Source: Alteromonas sp. 1_MG-2023 (GTDB taxonomy: Bacteria; Pseudomonadota; Gammaproteobacteria; Enterobacterales; Alteromonadaceae). From it: a stretch of DNA of 64,000 nt. The position numbers and the translations under genes were made by a program. The notes under the pieces are model-generated. The model saw only the letters and a list, made by a program, of their open reading frames with translations, searched no databases and had not been told where the DNA came from. Location of the stretch: positions 124,001-188,000 of the forward strand of contig NZ_JAUOQH010000003.1 in NCBI RefSeq assembly GCF_030547075.1. The letters run 5' to 3'. Numbering within the stretch: position 1 is the stretch's first letter; each line of letters begins with the position of its first letter. Of this stretch, positions 42,378 through 51,849 are shown piece by piece.

Positions 42378-43547
42378 ATGTTTAGAATGCCATGCCAGCC
42401 TCGCAAAGGCTGGCAGCAGTTGGCCGGTGAGTTTGGTTTTCACTTTCATACCATGTATGGCGAACCCTACTGGGATGAAAGTGCGTACTACCAATTCACC
42501 TTAGCGCAAATTGAAAAAGACATTGAAGATCCCACCGCCGAGCTTCACCAAATGTGTTTGGCCGTGGTTGATGATGTAGTCAATAGTGAGCAGTTACTCA
42601 CCCGCTTTTCTATCCCCGAAGCTCATTGGGGATTAGTGAGAGACAGTTGGCGCAACCGCGATCCTAGCTTGTACTCCCGCCTAGATTTAGTTTACTCAGG
42701 CACAGGCCCAGCCAAATTACTTGAAAACAATGCAGATACGCCCACCAGCTTGTACGAGTCTGGTTTTTGGCAATGGCTATGGTTAGAACAACAAGTGAAT
42801 GCGGGTGTTTTAGCGCGAAATGCGGATCAATTTAATAGCCTGCAAGAAAAGCTGGTGTTTCGCTTCGGTGAAATAGCCCAGCACTATCAGCTTAATCAAA
42901 TGCACTTTTCTTGCTGTAAAGACACAGAAGAAGATCGCGGTACGGTGCAGTATTTACAAGACTGTGCGCGTGAAGCTGGTATTAAAAGCGACTTTGTTTT
43001 TATTGAAGATATTGGTTTAGCAGATACTGGCGTATTTACCGACCTTGCCGATGCCCCCATTACCGACTGTTTTAAGCTCTATCCTTGGGAGTTTATTCTA
43101 CGAGAAGAGTTCGGGGATGTATTAGGTGATGCAGAAGTAAATTGGCTAGAGCCTGCGTGGAAATCTATTATTTCAAATAAGGCATTGCTGCCCTTGTTGT
43201 GGCAGAAATTTGAAGGCCATCCTAATTTATTACCCTCCTATTTTGCTGACGATATTCCTCATGATGCAAAACATTCAGGCAAATGGGTTAAGAAACCACT
43301 ATTTTCCAGAGAAGGCGCGAATATCTCATTGATTGAAAATGGAAAGGAATCGGAATTGAGCCCAGGACCGTATGGAGAAGAGGGGTTTATTGTACAAGCC
43401 TTTCACCCCTTACCTGTGTTTGACGGTAACCATACGCTTATTGGGAGTTGGTTAGTGGATGACATGCCCGCAGGAATTTCGGTTCGCGAGGATAGCAACG
43501 CTATTACGCAAGATTTGTCTCGATACTTGCCGCATATCATCTTGTAA
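42378..43547 (+). CDS. yjfC: Glutathionylspermidine synthase-family ATP-grasp protein (YjfC-like)
   Basis: The 389-aa product matches the C-terminal ligase domain of glutathionylspermidine synthase. It has YEPYWDE-like [63 protein letters not shown] and [13 protein letters not shown], the nucleotide- and substrate-binding segments of this ATP-grasp family. Unlike E. coli Gsp it lacks an amidase domain. The true ligation substrate of YjfC-type proteins is unknown. I prefer ATG 42378 to an in-frame TTG at 42363 by comparison with family starts. It is last in the yjf-type operon. Confidence 0.85.
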   Translation: MFRMPCQPRKGWQQLAGEFGFHFHTMYGEPYWDESAYYQFTLAQIEKDIEDPTAELHQMCLAVVDDVVNSEQLLTRFSIPEAHWGLVRDSWRNRDPSLYSRLDLVYSGTGPAKLLENNADTPTSLYESGFWQWLWLEQQVNAGVLARNADQFNSLQEKLVFRFGEIAQHYQLNQMHFSCCKDTEEDRGTVQYLQDCAREAGIKSDFVFIEDIGLADTGVFTDLADAPITDCFKLYPWEFILREEFGDVLGDAEVNWLEPAWKSIISNKALLPLLWQKFEGHPNLLPSYFADDIPHDAKHSGKWVKKPLFSREGANISLIENGKESELSPGPYGEEGFIVQAFHPLPVFDGNHTLIGSWLVDDMPAGISVREDSNAITQDLSRYLPHIIL

Positions 43548-43613
43548 CTTAGGTTACACAGCCAATGATTTCGCTAAGGCTAAGTGTCATAACAAAGGAA
43601 TAAAATTCTGTAT

Positions 43614-44153
43614 ATGAAGCCATTATCATTTCAACTTCGCGTGTTACTTACCTTAGGTGCTGTTCTAATTTTAATAGAAATAGTGAACCTTGTTACTGGT
43701 AATAGCTTAAATCAGTTTGGTGTATATCCCCGCTCCTTATCTCATTTGCCGTATATATTCACCGCCCCCTTTTTGCATGGCACACCGTCGCACCTAATGG
43801 CTAACTTTATCCCGCTTTTGCTGTTCATGTGGCTTACTATGCAATGGGGAAAGCGCACTTTCTTTATCGCTACGGCCAGCGCGTTAATCATTGGTGGTCT
43901 GGGTGTGTGGATTTTCGGCAGAAGCGCTATGCATATTGGTGCTAGCGGAATGGTTTATGGTTACTTTGGTTTTTTGGTATTAGCAGGTTTTAAGAGTAAA
44001 AAAGTTAAATACCTGCTCATTTCTATCATTGTCGCCATAGTATATGGCGGAATGTTAGTAGGAATATTGCCAACCTCACGATTTATTTCATTTGAATATC
44101 ATTTTTTTGGCTTTTTAGGTGGGTTATTTGCCGCTTGGCACTGGGCACGCTGA
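43614..44153 (+). CDS. Rhomboid-family intramembrane serine protease
   Basis: The 179-aa polytopic protein carries the rhomboid dyad: S111 in HIGASGMVYG and H163 in EYHFFGFLGG. It also has the oxyanion asparagine N64 in HLMANFIPL and the preceding HGTPSH loop. Six hydrophobic segments fit the minimal bacterial rhomboid. Such proteases cleave membrane proteins within the lipid bilayer; the substrate is unknown. It lies 66 bp after yjfC and 63 bp before a VC0807-type gene, all co-directional, but co-transcription is uncertain. Confidence 0.88.
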   Translation: MKPLSFQLRVLLTLGAVLILIEIVNLVTGNSLNQFGVYPRSLSHLPYIFTAPFLHGTPSHLMANFIPLLLFMWLTMQWGKRTFFIATASALIIGGLGVWIFGRSAMHIGASGMVYGYFGFLVLAGFKSKKVKYLLISIIVAIVYGGMLVGILPTSRFISFEYHFFGFLGGLFAAWHWAR

Positions 44154-44216
44154 ATGTATGCCGTATAATTGAGGCTCATTAAACAGTGCGGCTATTAAGA
44201 GAAAGATAAAGGCGTT

Positions 44217-44915
44217 ATGGCAGAAGTACAATCGCAGCAAAAAAATCAGGGCTTTTTCGGCAACCTTGCTTTCAATATTATTATACCCGTAGTGCTAATG
44301 AGCTATGCAAGCTCTGAAGATTACTTAGGCCCAGAATGGAGTATTGTCGCCGCACTTGCTTTCCCTATCGGTTATGGACTTTGGGATTTAAAAGCATCAG
44401 GCAAAGTAAATGGCTTCTCTATTTTAGGTATTATTAGTGTATTGCTTACCGGTGGTTTTAGTTTGTTAAAACTACCTGCTGAGTACATTGCTATTAAAGA
44501 GGCAGCTATTCCTGCGGCTATTGGTTTAGCAGTATTGATAACCCAGTATACTGAAAAGCCACTGGTAAAAATGCTTATTCTGAACGACCAAATTATAAAT
44601 TGGCCGCACCTAAATAGCGTGCTCGATGCACAGAACAAGCAAGCCTTGTTTAAACGCAAAGTCGCAGTGAGTTCTTATATTGTGGCCAGCTCATTCTTCC
44701 TATCCTCAGCCCTCAATTATATTCTGGCAAAGGTAATTCTGGTAAGCGAACCTGGCACTACGGCTTACACCGAAGAGCTGGGAAGAATGACAGCGTTAAG
44801 TTACCCCGTCATCGTCATTCCAAGCATGATTTTGCTTATTGCAGCCCTGTGGTATTTATTTAGCCAGATAAAGAAAATTACTGGCGAAGAGTTGGATGAC
44901 TTTATTAATCAGTAA
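44217..44915 (+). CDS. VC0807-family integral membrane protein
   Basis: The 232-aa product has about six membrane helices and the family-type segment [20 protein letters not shown]. The conserved layout continues with [20 protein letters not shown] between helices, seen in proteins annotated as VC0807 family. No transport substrate or enzymatic activity is known to me. Its 3' end overlaps the convergent glutaminase gene by 7 bp, with no terminator between them. Confidence 0.75.
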   Translation: MAEVQSQQKNQGFFGNLAFNIIIPVVLMSYASSEDYLGPEWSIVAALAFPIGYGLWDLKASGKVNGFSILGIISVLLTGGFSLLKLPAEYIAIKEAAIPAAIGLAVLITQYTEKPLVKMLILNDQIINWPHLNSVLDAQNKQALFKRKVAVSSYIVASSFFLSSALNYILAKVILVSEPGTTAYTEELGRMTALSYPVIVIPSMILLIAALWYLFSQIKKITGEELDDFINQ

Positions 44916-45817
44916 ACCGACCAATTGATGCGCTTGCTCAATGACGTTAGCGCAGCAACACCTAACAGAGAGTTTCCTACCGCGTTTAGCGCCGGTGAAA
45001 ATACACAAATAGAAAAGCGGCCTGGTACCACTGCAATAATGCCGCCCCCTACCCCACTTTTACCCGGTAGGCCTACCTTAAACGCAAAGCTGCCTGCTTC
45101 ATCGTACATGCCACTTGTCGCTAATAGGGCGTTTACTTGGCGGTTTTGATCTGGGCTTAATACTTGTTCTCCAGCACAGTTTGAATAACCGCGATTTGCG
45201 AGAAAATTAGTCGCTCGCGCTAAATCAATACAGCTCATTTCTAATGCACAGTTATTGAAGTAGCTATGTAGTACATCTTCAACTTCGTTCTCGAAGTTGC
45301 TGTAAGCTTTCATTAAATACGCCATAGCAGCATTTCTGGCCCGATGCTCGAACTCTGAATCGGCAACCACTTTATTAGCAAAGATTTGCTCATTACACGC
45401 TAAGCGTCTGACAAAATCTCGCATACCAATGTGAGGCGACGCAAAGCGAGACTGCGTCATATCACTGACCACTAGCGCCCCTGCATTAATAAATGGGTTT
45501 CGTGGAATACCATTTTCATATTCCAGCTGCACCAGCGAGTTAAAGGGTAAGCCTGACGGCTCACACCCTACCCGTTCCCACATGCTCTCGCCATAGTGAT
45601 TCATGGCGAGTACTAGGTTAAATACTTTGGAAATACTTTGAATAGAAAAAGGCACATCAGCGTCACCAATTGACGTGATGTGACCTTCAATATCACAAAT
45701 AGCAATACCAAATTGATGGGGGTTCACACTGGCTAGTGCTGGAATATAGTCTGCGACTTTACCCTCTCCTAGCATAGGTTTTACTTCATCAAAAATGGCT
45801 TCTAACAATGTAAGCAT
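44909..45817 (-). CDS. glsB: Glutaminase
   Basis: It hydrolyses L-glutamine to glutamate and ammonia. The 302-aa product has the serine-dependent beta-lactamase-like fold of bacterial glutaminases: S61-x2-K64 (SISK), the [13 protein letters not shown] segment, and [20 protein letters not shown]. Length and motifs are those of the E. coli YneH/GlsB type. It is convergent with the VC0807-type gene, overlapping by 7 bp. The alkaline phosphatase gene lies 37 bp upstream on the same strand, so the two may share a transcript, although a functional link is not obvious. Confidence 0.95.
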   Translation of the reverse strand: MLTLLEAIFDEVKPMLGEGKVADYIPALASVNPHQFGIAICDIEGHITSIGDADVPFSIQSISKVFNLVLAMNHYGESMWERVGCEPSGLPFNSLVQLEYENGIPRNPFINAGALVVSDMTQSRFASPHIGMRDFVRRLACNEQIFANKVVADSEFEHRARNAAMAYLMKAYSNFENEVEDVLHSYFNNCALEMSCIDLARATNFLANRGYSNCAGEQVLSPDQNRQVNALLATSGMYDEAGSFAFKVGLPGKSGVGGGIIAVVPGRFSICVFSPALNAVGNSLLGVAALTSLSKRINWSVY

Positions 45818-45854
45818 TAACGCTGGTTTCCTTTAGTGCTAGTTTCCTTTAGTG

Positions 45855-47315
45855 TCATTCGCAGCGCCAATTTTCTTTAAAATCACAGCTGGTGCTTGTG
45901 CCTTCAGGCTTCTCGCTATCTTTCATCAGCTCTACATTAGAGGTAATACCTTGAGTAGCTGCGCTACGCTTGTCGATAAAGTTGAATATTTTTTTAGCGA
46001 TATCCGTGTTATCGATTTGCCCCATAAATGCACTGTACCCAGCACCAAATGCGAACACTTCAACATCCACACCGGTATGACCTGAAGACGTCCACCCAGT
46101 ATTGGTTTTATTATCTAAAAATACCTTCAATGCCTTAAAGCGTGCTTCTTCATCTTGTTGAGCGATGCTGTCGAAGGTCGCAAGTTCTTCTTCCGTCACA
46201 TCAAAACCAAAATTGGTTGCCACATATTCACCTGGGCTGTCTTGTTCAGCCATGTTCTTTGCAACGGTCGCCAAAGACGCTTTTAAATTGTGCAAGTATT
46301 CGGGGCTCCAACGATAGTCACCACGCGCACCAATAGTTAAGCCGCCTGTGCTGTGATCAGCCGTCAAAATAACTAACGTATCTGGGTTAGCTTTCACATA
46401 CGTTTTTAGGTATTCCATGGTGTAGGCAAGGTCTTGCATTTCTGCCATCGCAGAGGCTATGTCATTGGCATGTCCAGCCCAATCAACTTGGCTAGCTTCT
46501 ACTAATAAGAAGTACCCGTTGTCATTTTCGAGGTGCTTAATAGCATGTTCAGTTAAGTATTTAAGGCGATTATCGCGGCTATCGTCCAACATGGCGGGTA
46601 GTGCTACCGGAGCAAACAAGCCCAATACATTACTGCCTTTAGGTACAGTGGCTAAACGGTTGTAACTATCGGTATATTCATAACCGGCATCAATAAACTC
46701 GCCAATAATATTGCGGTCTTCACGCTCAAAAAAACTGGTGCCGCCACCTAACATAACGTCAGCAACTAATTCACCGTTTACACGAACGTCATAAAAGTCG
46801 TCAGCGATTTCATTATAATTTTTACGGCTTTCATTATGCGCAATATAAGCGGCCGGCGTTGCGTGTACAATTTGAGAAGTTACAGCTAACCCGGTACGCA
46901 TGCCTTTTAATTTGGCGTAATGCATCACTGATTTTACTGGCTGCTTGTCTACATCAACACCAATCGCGCCGTTATATGATTTAACGCCTGAGGCTAACGC
47001 GGTAGCGGCGGCAGCTGAATCAGTCACAAAACCTGAAACTTTGGCAGGGTATGTTGATGCATTACCCAATAGAATGTCGTCAAATACTACTGCTTCAACT
47101 TCGGGTGTATTTTCATCGTCTACATAATTACGATAAGCGGTGGTGAAAGCTGGCCCCATACCGTCAGCCACTACCATGATGATATTTTTTGGTGCTGAGT
47201 ATTGCGTTACAGGAGTTTGAGCACTTTCTTTTGGGGTAGCGCCACAACCTGACAATACTGAAATAGAACCACCCACTAATAATGTGGTTAAAAGTTTACG
47301 TTTACTATTAATCAT
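45855..47315 (-). CDS. phoA: Alkaline phosphatase, lipoprotein form
   Basis: This metal-dependent phosphomonoesterase releases phosphate from organic esters outside the cytoplasm. The 486-aa protein has a lipoprotein signal with lipobox VLSGC (C24), the metal-binding VVADGMG (D51), the phosphorylated serine S100 in TDSAAAATALASG, and the metal ligands in QVDWAGHAND, ILTADHSTGG and SSGHTGVDVEVFAFG. It should be membrane-anchored on the periplasmic or outer face. Two cysteines near the C-terminus (TSTSCDFKENWRC) may form a disulfide. Phosphate limitation control is likely but I did not identify a Pho box. Confidence 0.93.
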   Translation of the reverse strand: MINSKRKLLTTLLVGGSISVLSGCGATPKESAQTPVTQYSAPKNIIMVVADGMGPAFTTAYRNYVDDENTPEVEAVVFDDILLGNASTYPAKVSGFVTDSAAAATALASGVKSYNGAIGVDVDKQPVKSVMHYAKLKGMRTGLAVTSQIVHATPAAYIAHNESRKNYNEIADDFYDVRVNGELVADVMLGGGTSFFEREDRNIIGEFIDAGYEYTDSYNRLATVPKGSNVLGLFAPVALPAMLDDSRDNRLKYLTEHAIKHLENDNGYFLLVEASQVDWAGHANDIASAMAEMQDLAYTMEYLKTYVKANPDTLVILTADHSTGGLTIGARGDYRWSPEYLHNLKASLATVAKNMAEQDSPGEYVATNFGFDVTEEELATFDSIAQQDEEARFKALKVFLDNKTNTGWTSSGHTGVDVEVFAFGAGYSAFMGQIDNTDIAKKIFNFIDKRSAATQGITSNVELMKDSEKPEGTSTSCDFKENWRCE

Positions 47316-47598
47316 GAAACTTCCCTGAAAACTGAAAAAATGCGCTTAAAATTAAAACAATAGCGCAAACGACCTTCATCCTATATGGAAGCAATTAGGC
47401 CTTTGTGTCATATAAAATTTGCACAAAATATTCCCAACATAATGGCTCGAGTATAAACGGACATTGAAGGTAGTACTTATTGAAGGCGATAGTGTAAGGC
47501 AGAGCTCACTTTTTCACAAAGTATTAAGGGTAAACAGTATTGTTAGGAGGGTTAACGGCTAAAGGTTAACGGCTTAGGGTTAATGGGTTTAGGGTGAA
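47316..47598. other. Spacer between phoA and cheV with GGTTAA-type repeats
   Basis: No gene is present. At 47550-47598 there is a low-complexity stretch in which GGTTAACGGCTTAGGGTTAA-like units recur (GGTTAA three times, TTTAGGGT and TTAGGGT), downstream of cheV on the minus strand. Function is not evident. Confidence 0.5.
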
Positions 47599-48555
47599 CT
47601 ACTTTTCTGAAAGAAAATCTCGAAGCCGCTGTTGAGCAACATCTACGAGCATATCTGGTTGAAACTTCGAAATAAACCTATCGCAGCCTACTTTTTCTAC
47701 CATGGCGTCATTAAAACTACCGCTTAAGGAAGTATTTAGGGTGATAAAAAGATCCTGCATTCTAGGGTCGTTACGAACTTCCGAGGTTAACCTATAACCG
47801 TCCATTTCAGGCATTTCTGCATCGGTAAACATCATTAATATTTCATCGCTGGGGCGCTTACCAGCGTCAGCCCACTGTTGAAGTAACGCTAAGGCTTCGG
47901 CCCCATTTTCTCTTTCAATAATGTGTAAACCAAGTTGCTCCAAGGTATCTCTAACTTGTTTTCTTGCCGTACTTGAGTCATCAACGATAAGCACTTTTTT
48001 ACCCACGAAGTGATTGATAATGTCTTTATCTAGTACCTTTTCAGAGATTGAAGTGTCGTAATCAATGATCTCGGCCAACACCTTCTCAACATCAATAATT
48101 TCGACTATTTCTTTTTTACCTTGCACCTCGACTTGCGTGATTGCAGTAAGGTAATTTGTTTTTCCCATTCCGCTAGGCGGTGGTTGTATGGTGTCCCATG
48201 AGGTGTTAACGATATTCATTACTTTACCAATAATAAAGCCTTGAACACTGCGGTTGTACTCAGTAATGATCACATTGTGCGCATCGTCACCTATTGCTCC
48301 GCCACGCATTTTAATCGCTTGGCGTATATCGATAATAGGGATTGCGCTTCCGCGATAATTCATTACCCCTTTTAGGTTGCAATGCGAACCCGGCATACTA
48401 TTAAACTTCGGAACATTAATAACCTCTTTGATTTTGAACACGTTCATGGCAAATATGTGACGAGAGCCTAACTGAAACATCAGCAACTCAAGCCTATTTT
48501 CGCCCACTAGTTTAGTGCGCTGATCAACCGAGGAAAGGACGCCATTACTCATCAT
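47599..48555 (-). CDS. cheV: Chemotaxis protein CheV (CheW-receiver fusion)
   Basis: CheV couples chemoreceptors to the kinase CheA and can be tuned by phosphorylation. The 318-aa product has an N-terminal CheW-like domain (about 20-165, with FKIKEVINVPKFNSMPGSHC and YRGSAIPIIDIRQAI). A C-terminal receiver domain follows (about 186-312) with D192-D193, phosphoacceptor D245 in MFTDAEMPEMDGY, and the conserved lysine in FISKFQPD. The gene stands alone, away from a chemotaxis cluster, as is common for cheV. ATG ATG start; either may be used. Confidence 0.94.
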   Translation of the reverse strand: MMSNGVLSSVDQRTKLVGENRLELLMFQLGSRHIFAMNVFKIKEVINVPKFNSMPGSHCNLKGVMNYRGSAIPIIDIRQAIKMRGGAIGDDAHNVIITEYNRSVQGFIIGKVMNIVNTSWDTIQPPPSGMGKTNYLTAITQVEVQGKKEIVEIIDVEKVLAEIIDYDTSISEKVLDKDIINHFVGKKVLIVDDSSTARKQVRDTLEQLGLHIIERENGAEALALLQQWADAGKRPSDEILMMFTDAEMPEMDGYRLTSEVRNDPRMQDLFITLNTSLSGSFNDAMVEKVGCDRFISKFQPDMLVDVAQQRLRDFLSEK

Positions 48556-48857
48556 TACTCACTTAATTTTTAAATCAACAATTCACGTTCGTTTTTTAAC
48601 TTGTGTTTTAACCAGCCTTGCCAGCAGCGGTTCTAATTGGCTACCGGCTAAATCCCACAAGCAAGGCTTCACCCTGCATTCTCAAATCGCTTCTCATCTG
48701 GGCCAAAATATCATTCACAATATGAATGACGGCAATGCAAAATATACACTTTTATTATTCCCCCTACCGCACTAGGATGAAATGGAAGCTTAAGAGAACG
48801 CACCAATGCGGTATCTCAAAACAACATTGAAACTAATTATAGTAGGGAGAAACGCTC
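48556..48857. other. Divergent spacer between cheV and aceA
   Basis: This 302-bp gene-free spacer holds the promoters of both genes and the palindromic motif described at 48711-48728. A further short inverted stretch, CCAGCCTTGCCAGCAGCGGTT, is seen near 48611 but not interpretable. Confidence 0.5.
48711..48728 (+). promoter_or_regulatory. LysR-type operator candidate upstream of aceA
   Basis: TCATTCACAATATGAATG contains the palindrome TCATTCA-caata-TGAATGA (7-bp arms, ending at 48729) and fits the T-N11-A form of LysR-family sites. The same 18-bp motif occurs upstream of malate synthase G at 51753-51770 with 15 of 18 bases identical. It lies 130-147 bp before the aceA start. Confidence 0.5.
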
Positions 48858-50453
48858 ATGTCGCAGTATCAACGAGATATTGATAACTTCGCCACTTTAA
48901 AAGCAGCACAGAAAGGTGCTTGGGAAGGCATTAACCCTGAGTACGCTGCTAGAATGAAAGTTCAAAACCGATTCCAAACTGGTTTGGACATTGCGCGTTA
49001 CACTGCTGCTATCATGCGAAAAGACATGGCAGATTACGATGCTGACACAGCAAAATACACGCAGTCTTTAGGTTGCTGGCACGGCTTTGTAGGTCAACAA
49101 AAAATGTTGTCTGTTAAAAAGCACCAAGGTACTACAGATAAAAGCTATTTATACCTTTCAGGTTGGATGGTTGCTGCACTTCGCTCTGAATTCGGTCCTC
49201 TTCCAGACCAATCAATGCATGAGAAAACAACGGTTTCTTCGCTTATTGAAGAGCTTTACACCTTCTTACGTCAGGCTGACGCCCGTGAACTAGGCGACTT
49301 ATTCCATAAGCTAGATGACGCGAAAGCAAGTGGCGGTGATGTAGCCGCTATTCAAAGCCAGATTGATAACTACGAAACCCATGTTGTACCAATTATCGCC
49401 GATATCGACGCAGGTTTCGGAAACGAAGAAGCCACTTATTTGCTTGCTAAGCAAATGATTGAAGCCGGTGCATGCTGTATTCAGATTGAAAACCAAGTTT
49501 CTGATGCGAAACAATGTGGACACCAAGATGGTAAAGTAACGGTTCCACACGAAGACTTCTTAGCTAAAATCAATGCGGTTCGTTATGCATTTTTAGAGTT
49601 AGGTGTAGACGACGGTGTTATTGTTGCCCGTACCGATTCACTAGGTGCTGGTTTAACACAGAAAATCCCAGTATCAACGTCTGAAAGTGACCTTGCTGCT
49701 CAGTACAATGCTTTCTTGAAAACAACACCAGTAAACGGTGCTGACGATTTATCTGAAGGCGACCTTGTATTGAAACAAGGCGGACAATTAGTTAAACCTG
49801 AGCGTTTACCTAACGGTTTATTCCGCTTTAAAGATAACTCAGGTTTTGACCGTGTAGTACTTGATTGTATTACGTCACTTCAGCACGGCGCTGACCTATT
49901 GTGGATTGAAACTGAAAAGCCACACGTTGGCCAAATTGCAGAGATGGTTAACGCTATTCGTGAGCAAGTGCCAAACGCTAAGCTTGTTTACAACAATTCA
50001 CCATCTTTCAACTGGACATTAAACTTCCGTCAGCAAGTATTTGATACATGGGCTGAAGAAGGTAAAGACGTATCTGCGTACGACCGCGCTAAATTGATGA
50101 GCGAAGAATACGATACGACTGAACTAGCGACTACAGCTGATGAAAAAATCAAGAGTTTCCAAGCAGATGCTGCTCGTGAAGCGGGTATTTTCCATCACCT
50201 TATTACACTACCGACTTACCATACTACGGCATTGTCTACTGACAACTTGGCCAAAGGTTACTTCGGTGAAGAAGGTATGCTGGCTTATGTTCGCGGTGTT
50301 CAGCGCCAAGAAATTCGTCAAGGCTTAGCGTGTGTTAAACACCAAGCAATGGCAGGTTCAGATTTAGGTGATACACACAAAGAGTACTTCTCTGGTGAAG
50401 GTGCACTTAAAGCTTCTGGTGACGATAACACCATGAACCAGTTCGACGTTTAA
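48858..50453 (+). CDS. aceA: Isocitrate lyase (long form)
   Basis: It splits isocitrate into glyoxylate and succinate, the first glyoxylate-shunt step, allowing growth on acetate and fatty acids. The 531-aa product is the longer class seen in Pseudomonas and many marine gammaproteobacteria rather than the 434-aa E. coli type. The catalytic signature appears as KQCGH (C220), with PIIADIDAGFGNEEATYLLA metal-binding residues upstream, and ARTDSLGAGLTQ and YNNSPSFNW downstream. GGGAG precedes the ATG. A perfect terminator follows at 50478. The adjacent LysR gene and malate synthase complete the pathway locally. Confidence 0.96.
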   Translation: MSQYQRDIDNFATLKAAQKGAWEGINPEYAARMKVQNRFQTGLDIARYTAAIMRKDMADYDADTAKYTQSLGCWHGFVGQQKMLSVKKHQGTTDKSYLYLSGWMVAALRSEFGPLPDQSMHEKTTVSSLIEELYTFLRQADARELGDLFHKLDDAKASGGDVAAIQSQIDNYETHVVPIIADIDAGFGNEEATYLLAKQMIEAGACCIQIENQVSDAKQCGHQDGKVTVPHEDFLAKINAVRYAFLELGVDDGVIVARTDSLGAGLTQKIPVSTSESDLAAQYNAFLKTTPVNGADDLSEGDLVLKQGGQLVKPERLPNGLFRFKDNSGFDRVVLDCITSLQHGADLLWIETEKPHVGQIAEMVNAIREQVPNAKLVYNNSPSFNWTLNFRQQVFDTWAEEGKDVSAYDRAKLMSEEYDTTELATTADEKIKSFQADAAREAGIFHHLITLPTYHTTALSTDNLAKGYFGEEGMLAYVRGVQRQEIRQGLACVKHQAMAGSDLGDTHKEYFSGEGALKASGDDNTMNQFDV

Positions 50454-50477
50454 ACACAAAGTATCCCAACTTTCTTC

Positions 50478-50502
50478 AAAGGCACCTTCGGGTGCCTTTT
50501 TT
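50478..50502 (+). terminator. Intrinsic terminator after aceA
   Basis: AAAGGCACC, TTCG tetraloop and GGTGCCTTT followed by TTT; the UUCG loop makes it very stable. Confidence 0.92.
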
Positions 50503-50710
50503 AGTTATTCAGCAAATTTATTATAATTGCCAACACGTCTCAAAGCTAAGCTCTACGGCTTTCCCGCCATATGATAATAAATAGATATATCTTTCAGTAA
50601 TTTGAGAATTTCAGTCTTTTTAGAACTAAGACCAAAAGCGTATCTGACAGCAGATTAAAAAGCCTTTATAATAGCCCTGTCTAATTGAGTTTATTAAGAG
50701 CATTACAATA

Positions 50711-51655
50711 ATGAATATAGCGAAGGTCGACTTAAATTTACTAGTGTATTTAGATGTTTTGCTGCGAGAAGGCAGTGTAACGAAAGCGGCCAATCAGCTA
50801 AGCATTACGCAACCTGCAATGAGTAATGGGTTAAAACGCCTGCGTGACTTATTTAAAGATCCGTTATTGGTGCGCACCAGCGATGGAATGACGCCAACGA
50901 AACGAGCATTAGAGCTTCAACCTACTATTCGCGACGTGCTAAGCCGATTAGAAAGCTCAATTCAGCCTGAAACTGATTTCGACCCGCTAACTAGCGAACG
51001 TACCTTTCGCATAATGACCAGTGACTATGCAGAAAGTACCTTACTGCTTGAGTTAGTGGGCCGTTTAACCGATCTTGCGCCTAATATCACTCTCGACTTG
51101 ATTACGCCTAGTGACGTGACCTTTCACGATGTAGAGCAAGGCAAGGTCGACATGGCCATTAATCGCTTTGAAGAGCTCCCGCTCTCATTTCATCAAAAAG
51201 TGATTTGGTACGATACGTTTAGTTGTGTAATGAGTTCAGATCACCCGCTTGTTGCAAAGTGTGATCTAGATAGCTATTTAAGTGCTCAACATATTTGGGT
51301 AAGTAAAACTGGCTTTGGTGTTGGAGTAGGTATTGACCCAACAGAAGTGCAGAAGCTTGGCTGGGTAGATGCCGAGCTAACTAAAATAGGAAAGCAGCGC
51401 GCTATCAGGGTATTTACCCGCCATTATCACGCCGCATTGCAAATTGCTAAAACCCAAAAGCTTATAGCTACCTTGCCAAGTAAAGCGGCGAAGTTGTTTA
51501 AAGACGATCCTAGTGTTGTGGTAAAAGAGCCGCCGTTTGATATTCCGCCTATTGCATTGAAAATGGCATGGAGTGCATTGCTTCATCACGATGCAGGGCA
51601 TATCTGGCTACGCCGTTTGATTAGTGATGTAGCAAATGAAATGAGTGATAACTAG
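50711..51655 (+). CDS. LysR-family transcriptional regulator
   Basis: The 314-aa product has the N-terminal winged helix-turn-helix (DLNLLVYLDVLLREGSVTKA, then ANQLSITQPAMSNGLKRLRD) and a C-terminal periplasmic-binding-like effector domain beginning near residue 95 (RTFRIMTSDYAESTLLLELV). It sits between aceA and malate synthase G, all on the plus strand, separated by terminator and promoter regions. Its position and the shared palindromic motif before both shunt genes suggest it regulates the glyoxylate shunt. This is inference; the effector is unknown. Confidence 0.9.
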   Translation: MNIAKVDLNLLVYLDVLLREGSVTKAANQLSITQPAMSNGLKRLRDLFKDPLLVRTSDGMTPTKRALELQPTIRDVLSRLESSIQPETDFDPLTSERTFRIMTSDYAESTLLLELVGRLTDLAPNITLDLITPSDVTFHDVEQGKVDMAINRFEELPLSFHQKVIWYDTFSCVMSSDHPLVAKCDLDSYLSAQHIWVSKTGFGVGVGIDPTEVQKLGWVDAELTKIGKQRAIRVFTRHYHAALQIAKTQKLIATLPSKAAKLFKDDPSVVVKEPPFDIPPIALKMAWSALLHHDAGHIWLRRLISDVANEMSDN

Positions 51656-51752
51656 GTTATTAGTTAGTTTAGGGTAGCCGAAAGTTGTCTTAGACACGCT
51701 TTAACAACCTTTAGCAAACACGATTTTCATTATGAATACGACTTGCACACCG

Positions 51753-51770
51753 TCATTCACTATAAAAATG
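51753..51770 (+). promoter_or_regulatory. LysR-type operator candidate upstream of malate synthase G
   Basis: TCATTCACTATAAAAATG matches the aceA-upstream motif at 15 of 18 positions and lies 80-97 bp before the gene start. A further TTCATTATGAA palindrome lies at 51726-51736. Confidence 0.45.
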
Positions 51771-51849
51771 GCAAAGATAGAAACCATAAATTAAAAAACT
51801 GCCTTTATACTCTCTACACTAGAGCTACAGAAAATGTATAGAGGTAGTT

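Noticed and set aside
47550-47598. Telomere-like or regulatory repeat
   Set aside because: GGGTTAA units are few and irregular; most likely low-complexity 3' sequence.
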